Shown here: piece after piece, positions 61,408-64,000 of the stretch
Layout of the letters: each line of letters opens with the position of its first letter
How positions within the stretch are numbered: the stretch's first letter is position 1
Program-made: the position numbers and the translations under genes
The notes under the pieces: model-generated
The model's input: the letters and a program-made list of their open reading frames with translations, nothing else
The model's database searches: none
What the model was told of the DNA's origin: nothing
Origin: Paraburkholderia franconis
GTDB taxonomy: Bacteria; Pseudomonadota; Gammaproteobacteria; Burkholderiales; Burkholderiaceae
Length of the DNA stretch: 64,000 nucleotides
Assembly (NCBI RefSeq): GCF_009362735.1
Contig: NZ_WHNP01000038.1
Location: 1 to 64,000, forward strand
Direction of reading: 5' to 3'

Positions 61408-61701
61408 TCAGTAGCCTCCCCAGCGCTCGCGTTGATGCTCGCGCCATTCGTGCTCGCGCCACGCTTGATGGCGACGCCATTCATGTTCGCGCCACTCGCG
61501 CTCGCGCCATGCACGACGCGCGCGCCAGTCGTCATCGACATAGCCGACTGCGACGGGGGCGGGCGCAGCGTACATGGGTTGAGCCGGCACGACCACGCCC
61601 GGCACGCCCAGGCCGACGGCCACATCGACATGCGCGGAAGCGGCCGCCGAAGCCGCCAGCATCGTCAGACCGATAGCTGCACCTAGCATCACCTTCTTCA
61701 T
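61408..61701 (-). CDS. Exported Arg/Glu/His/Trp-repeat protein
   Basis: A 97-aa exported protein. A Sec signal (MKKVMLGAAIGLTMLAASAA, cleavage near ASA) precedes a hydrophobic PVVVPAQPMYAAPAPVAVGY stretch and a C-terminal 38-residue region of repeats such as WREREWREHEW and HQAWREHEWREH, in which Trp-Arg-Glu-His recurs. Such periplasmic WRE/H repeat proteins are found across Burkholderiaceae without known function. The ATG at 61701 is chosen for its position at the signal peptide. It is convergent with the previous gene. Confidence 0.78.
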   Translation of the reverse strand: MKKVMLGAAIGLTMLAASAAASAHVDVAVGLGVPGVVVPAQPMYAAPAPVAVGYVDDDWRARRAWREREWREHEWRRHQAWREHEWREHQRERWGGY

Positions 61702-61852
61702 TGTTTGCTCCCTGCGCATGGTTGCGCGTGACTGAGTACGGCTTCAGTCTAGGGGCGCAGGGACGACACAGGTGCTACAGCGCTGCGAGAAAGGTAACGT
61801 CGGGTTACAGCACGCCTTCGTTCTCGCGCATGATTCGGGCATGACTCACGCA

Positions 61853-62833
61853 CTATCGGTTGACGTCGACCACGAGGCGCCCGCGCACCTTGCCGTCGAG
61901 CACATCGGGCGCGGCCGCGAGTGCTTCGTCGAGCCCGATCTGCTTGACCACCGATGCAAGGCGTTCGGGGTTCAGGTCCTGCGCGATGCGTTGCCATGCG
62001 TCGACGCGGCGCGCGCGCGGCGCCATCACGCTGTCGATGCCCGCCAGCGTCACGCCGCGCAGAATGAAGGGCGCGACGGACGCGGGGAAGTCCATGCCTT
62101 GCGCAAGCCCGCATGCCGCGACGATGCCGCCATACGCGGTGCCGGCACACGCATTCGCGAGCGTGTGACTGCCGACGGCATCGATCGCCGCAACCCAGCG
62201 TTCCTTCGCGAGCGGCTTGCCGGGCGAGGACAACTCCGCGCGATCGATGATCTCCTGCGCGCCCAGTTCATGCAGATAGGCCGCTTCGTTCGGCCGGCCC
62301 GTCGACGCGATCACCTGATAGCCTCGCTTCGCGAGCAGCATGATCGCGACGCTGCCGACACCACCCGCCGCGCCCGTGACGAGCACCTTGCCCTGGTCGG
62401 GCGTTACGCCGTGACGTTCGAGCGCGAGTACGCACAGCATCGCGGTGTAGCCTGCCGTGCCGACGGCCATCGCATCGCGCGAGGTCAGCGGTGCGGGCGT
62501 GCGCACGAGCCAGTCGCCATTCACGCGCGCGCGTTGTGCGAGACCGCCCCAATGTTTTTCGCCGACACCGTAGCCGTTCAGGATCACCTGGTCGCCGGCT
62601 TTCCAGTACGCATGCTCGCTCGATTCGACGACGCCCGCGAAGTCGATGCCCGGCACCATCGGAAAGCTGCGCACGACGGGCGAGCGCCCCGTGATCGCAA
62701 GCGCGTCCTTGTAGTTGAGCGTCGACCATTCGACGCGCACGGTCACATCGCCAGCAGGCAGATTCGCTTCGTCGATGGTCATGACGGACGCGCGGCTGCC
62801 GCTGTCCTGCTTCTCGATCAATATCCCTTTCAT
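61853..62833 (-). CDS. acuI: YhdH/AcuI-family quinone oxidoreductase (acrylyl-CoA reductase)
   Basis: A 326-aa medium-chain dehydrogenase/reductase without the zinc ligands. Blocks: LNYKDALAITGRSPVVRSFP, VPGIDFAGVVESSEHAYWKA, VGTAGYTAMLCVLALERHG, and the NADPH-binding TGAAGGVGSVAIMLLAKRGY (AAGGVG at 155-160). YhdH/AcuI members reduce acrylyl-CoA to propionyl-CoA with NADPH, so a detoxifying role is plausible. The ATG at 62833 is the family start. It is a single-gene unit. Confidence 0.92.
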   Translation of the reverse strand: MKGILIEKQDSGSRASVMTIDEANLPAGDVTVRVEWSTLNYKDALAITGRSPVVRSFPMVPGIDFAGVVESSEHAYWKAGDQVILNGYGVGEKHWGGLAQRARVNGDWLVRTPAPLTSRDAMAVGTAGYTAMLCVLALERHGVTPDQGKVLVTGAAGGVGSVAIMLLAKRGYQVIASTGRPNEAAYLHELGAQEIIDRAELSSPGKPLAKERWVAAIDAVGSHTLANACAGTAYGGIVAACGLAQGMDFPASVAPFILRGVTLAGIDSVMAPRARRVDAWQRIAQDLNPERLASVVKQIGLDEALAAAPDVLDGKVRGRLVVDVNR

Positions 62834-63000
62834 GATTCCGTCCGTTGAGTTCGCGTGTTATCGGGTGGGTAATAAGTCTAGGCCAATGCCGGTTTTTTAA
62901 CCTGGCGCCCCGATACCACGCGCGCGTCGCATGGTTCACCGATGCGTAGAGCGCTGCAGCAGAGAGATGCAATGGATGGTCCTGTCGATGGGGAAATGCG

Positions 63001-63037
63001 AACGGCACGCATGCGTTGTGCGCGCATGCGTGCCGTT
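63001..63037. terminator. Strong hairpin, probable terminator
   Basis: A perfect 15-bp stem AACGGCACGCATGCG/CGCATGCGTGCCGTT with a seven-base loop. It lies 46 bases beyond the stop of the Ala-rich gene on the minus strand, but the U-tract there is weak (TTCGCATTT), so termination may need help. Confidence 0.6.
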
Positions 63038-63082
63038 TGCGTTTCGTCGAATCGATGTAGCCGCGCCGTCTGTGTCGGCACG

Positions 63083-63646
63083 CTAGCGCGTGTAGTAGCC
63101 GCGCTGCTGCATGCACTTCGAGTAAGCGGCCCAATAGCGAACCATCGGCGGTTCGGGCGGCGGTGGTGGCGGCATCTCGGCCAGCGACGGCGATGCCGGC
63201 ATCGGCGTGCTGGCGCCCGATGCGGCTTCTGCGCCGGATGCCGCTGCGGCGCCCGATGCGCCCGACGCCGCCGCGACCGTCGTGGCGGGCGTGCCGCTTG
63301 CGGCCGTCGCGCCGCTCGCAACGACGGGCGCGGACGCGGCCGAAGCGGCGACCGCCGCGGATGCGCCCGATGCCCCCATGGCGGCAGGCAGAGGCGGATT
63401 GACGGGCGCAGGCGCAACGATGGGACGCGGCGCTGTCTGCGCCGCCTGGTTGGGCGGCGGCGGACGTTGCGACTCATGCGCCATGTTCACGTGCGTCGTC
63501 TTGTTTGCGTCTGCGTAACACAGAGCCGAATCGATGGTCTGTTGTCCCGGGCTCTGACTGCGTCCGGGAACGGTCATCGGCTGCTGCGCGACGGATGCGC
63601 TACTGATGAACAGCAGCGCGATTGCTGCATGGGTGAAGCGTCTCAT
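63083..63646 (-). CDS. Exported Ala/Pro-rich hypothetical protein
   Basis: A 187-aa protein with a Sec signal (MRRFTHAAIALLFISSASVAQ, cleavage after the last Ala, shown here by its first 20 residues) and a long low-complexity Ala/Ser/Gly/Pro region (SGATAASGTPATTVAAASGA and similar). Conserved-looking ends are CYADANKTTHVNMAHES and the C-terminal VRYWAAYSKCMQQRGYYTR with two Cys. This is a flexible periplasmic protein; the ends may be anchored by a disulfide. Function unknown. Confidence 0.72.
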   Translation of the reverse strand: MRRFTHAAIALLFISSASVAQQPMTVPGRSQSPGQQTIDSALCYADANKTTHVNMAHESQRPPPPNQAAQTAPRPIVAPAPVNPPLPAAMGASGASAAVAASAASAPVVASGATAASGTPATTVAAASGASGAAAASGAEAASGASTPMPASPSLAEMPPPPPPEPPMVRYWAAYSKCMQQRGYYTR

Positions 63647-63867
63647 GGGCTAGCGGACTCCCTGGCGAAGTATTGATCTTGTCGGCGCGGATTCGCCGCG
63701 CGAAACGCGCGCGAAGCCACGTTGTGAGCCATGGCAAACGGCCGTCAGGCCATCGCAAGCCGGAAGGTTGCTATTCCAGCATATCGCGTTGCAGCGGCGA
63801 GGCACGCCAGAAGCACGCCATTCGTCGCCAATTTCCGTGCTGCAACGCGGTGGACGTCACAGTGTGA

Positions 63868-64000
63868 TCATTGTCGCAGCCCGAACACGGCGACGCCGTT
63901 CGTCGCGCCGACATAGACCTTGCCGCGCGAGATCATCGGCGTGATGAACTTGTTGCCTGCGCCCCACTGGTCGCGCGTGCCGGCCTGATTACTGTTATAG
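63868..64000 (-). CDS. C-terminal end of a PQQ-type beta-propeller protein (partial)
   Basis: The minus-strand frame is open from the right edge to a TGA at 63868-63870; the visible 43 residues end GKVYVGATNGVAVFGLRQ. The last repeat, with VYVGATNGVAVFG, is the signature of PQQ-binding-like beta-propeller repeats (a Trp/Val-Ala-x-Gly propeller blade). It is the last blade of a larger exported or membrane-associated protein that continues outside the window. It could be a PQQ-type or outer-membrane assembly-like propeller; the rest is needed to say. Confidence 0.7.
   Translation of the reverse strand, partial: YNSNQAGTRDQWGAGNKFITPMISRGKVYVGATNGVAVFGLRQ

Overview
The window is a continuous piece of chromosome from a high-GC Gram-negative bacterium, most likely a Burkholderiaceae member of the Paraburkholderia/Caballeronia/Burkholderia group. 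The reasons are the strong G/C bias at third codon positions, the Pseudomonas/Burkholderia-type 2-ketogluconate (kgu) operon, the RND efflux cassette, the Tat-exported high-potential iron-sulfur protein, the trimeric-type porin and several small proteins of beta-proteobacterial style. No rRNA, tRNA, phage, insertion sequence or CRISPR array was found.

Layout. 1-9.7 kb: tail of an unknown gene, an unknown protein, a complete minus-strand efflux operon (adaptor, RND pump, outer-membrane channel) with a divergent TetR regulator and a clear palindromic operator between them, then a cupin, an AraC regulator, a DUF2795 protein and a small exported protein. 10-16.6 kb: a phospholipase B-like (Ntn) hydrolase preceded by an 18-copy 10-bp minisatellite, a ClC chloride channel with CBS domains, a glutathione transferase, a YeiH-type exporter and its divergent LysR regulator. 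16.7-22.1 kb: kguE-kguK-kguT-kguD-ptxS, with a PtxS-like operator in front. 22.2-29.4 kb: a YhfC-like membrane protease, small conserved proteins, LysR and Lrp regulators, a saccharopine-dehydrogenase-like enzyme, a P-loop protein coupled to an orphan cydX, and a FitAB (VapBC) toxin-antitoxin pair with a perfect operator.

29.5-40 kb: a lipoprotein preceded by a cluster of repeated hairpin modules that carry its ribosome-binding site, CorA, a LysE exporter, and a ribose-type ABC operon (rbsB, rbsA, rbsC, rbsR, rbsK) with a LacI-type operator at its promoter; then a 2-keto-4-pentenoate hydratase-like protein. 41-46 kb: the prkA-yeaH-spoVR stress operon behind a 0.9-kb leader. 46.4-55 kb: kgtP, a glycosyltransferase, small proteins, an MFS exporter, an MscS channel and a cardiolipin synthase. 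55-64 kb: porin, HiPIP with a Pr6Pr membrane protein, a phytase-like esterase with a metal-binding-type tail, a J-domain protein, a YhdH/AcuI oxidoreductase, exported low-complexity proteins, and the end of a PQQ-type beta-propeller protein.

Functionally the window combines carbohydrate acquisition (2-ketogluconate, ribose-type sugar, 2-oxoglutarate), efflux and envelope functions, and starvation/stress response. The least explained items are the RBS-carrying hairpin element (one copy before kguT, a multi-copy cluster before the lipoprotein gene), the minisatellite upstream of the phospholipase B-like gene, and the cydX gene separated from any cydAB and abutting a toxin-antitoxin locus. Function names rest on motif recognition by eye; no database search was run.
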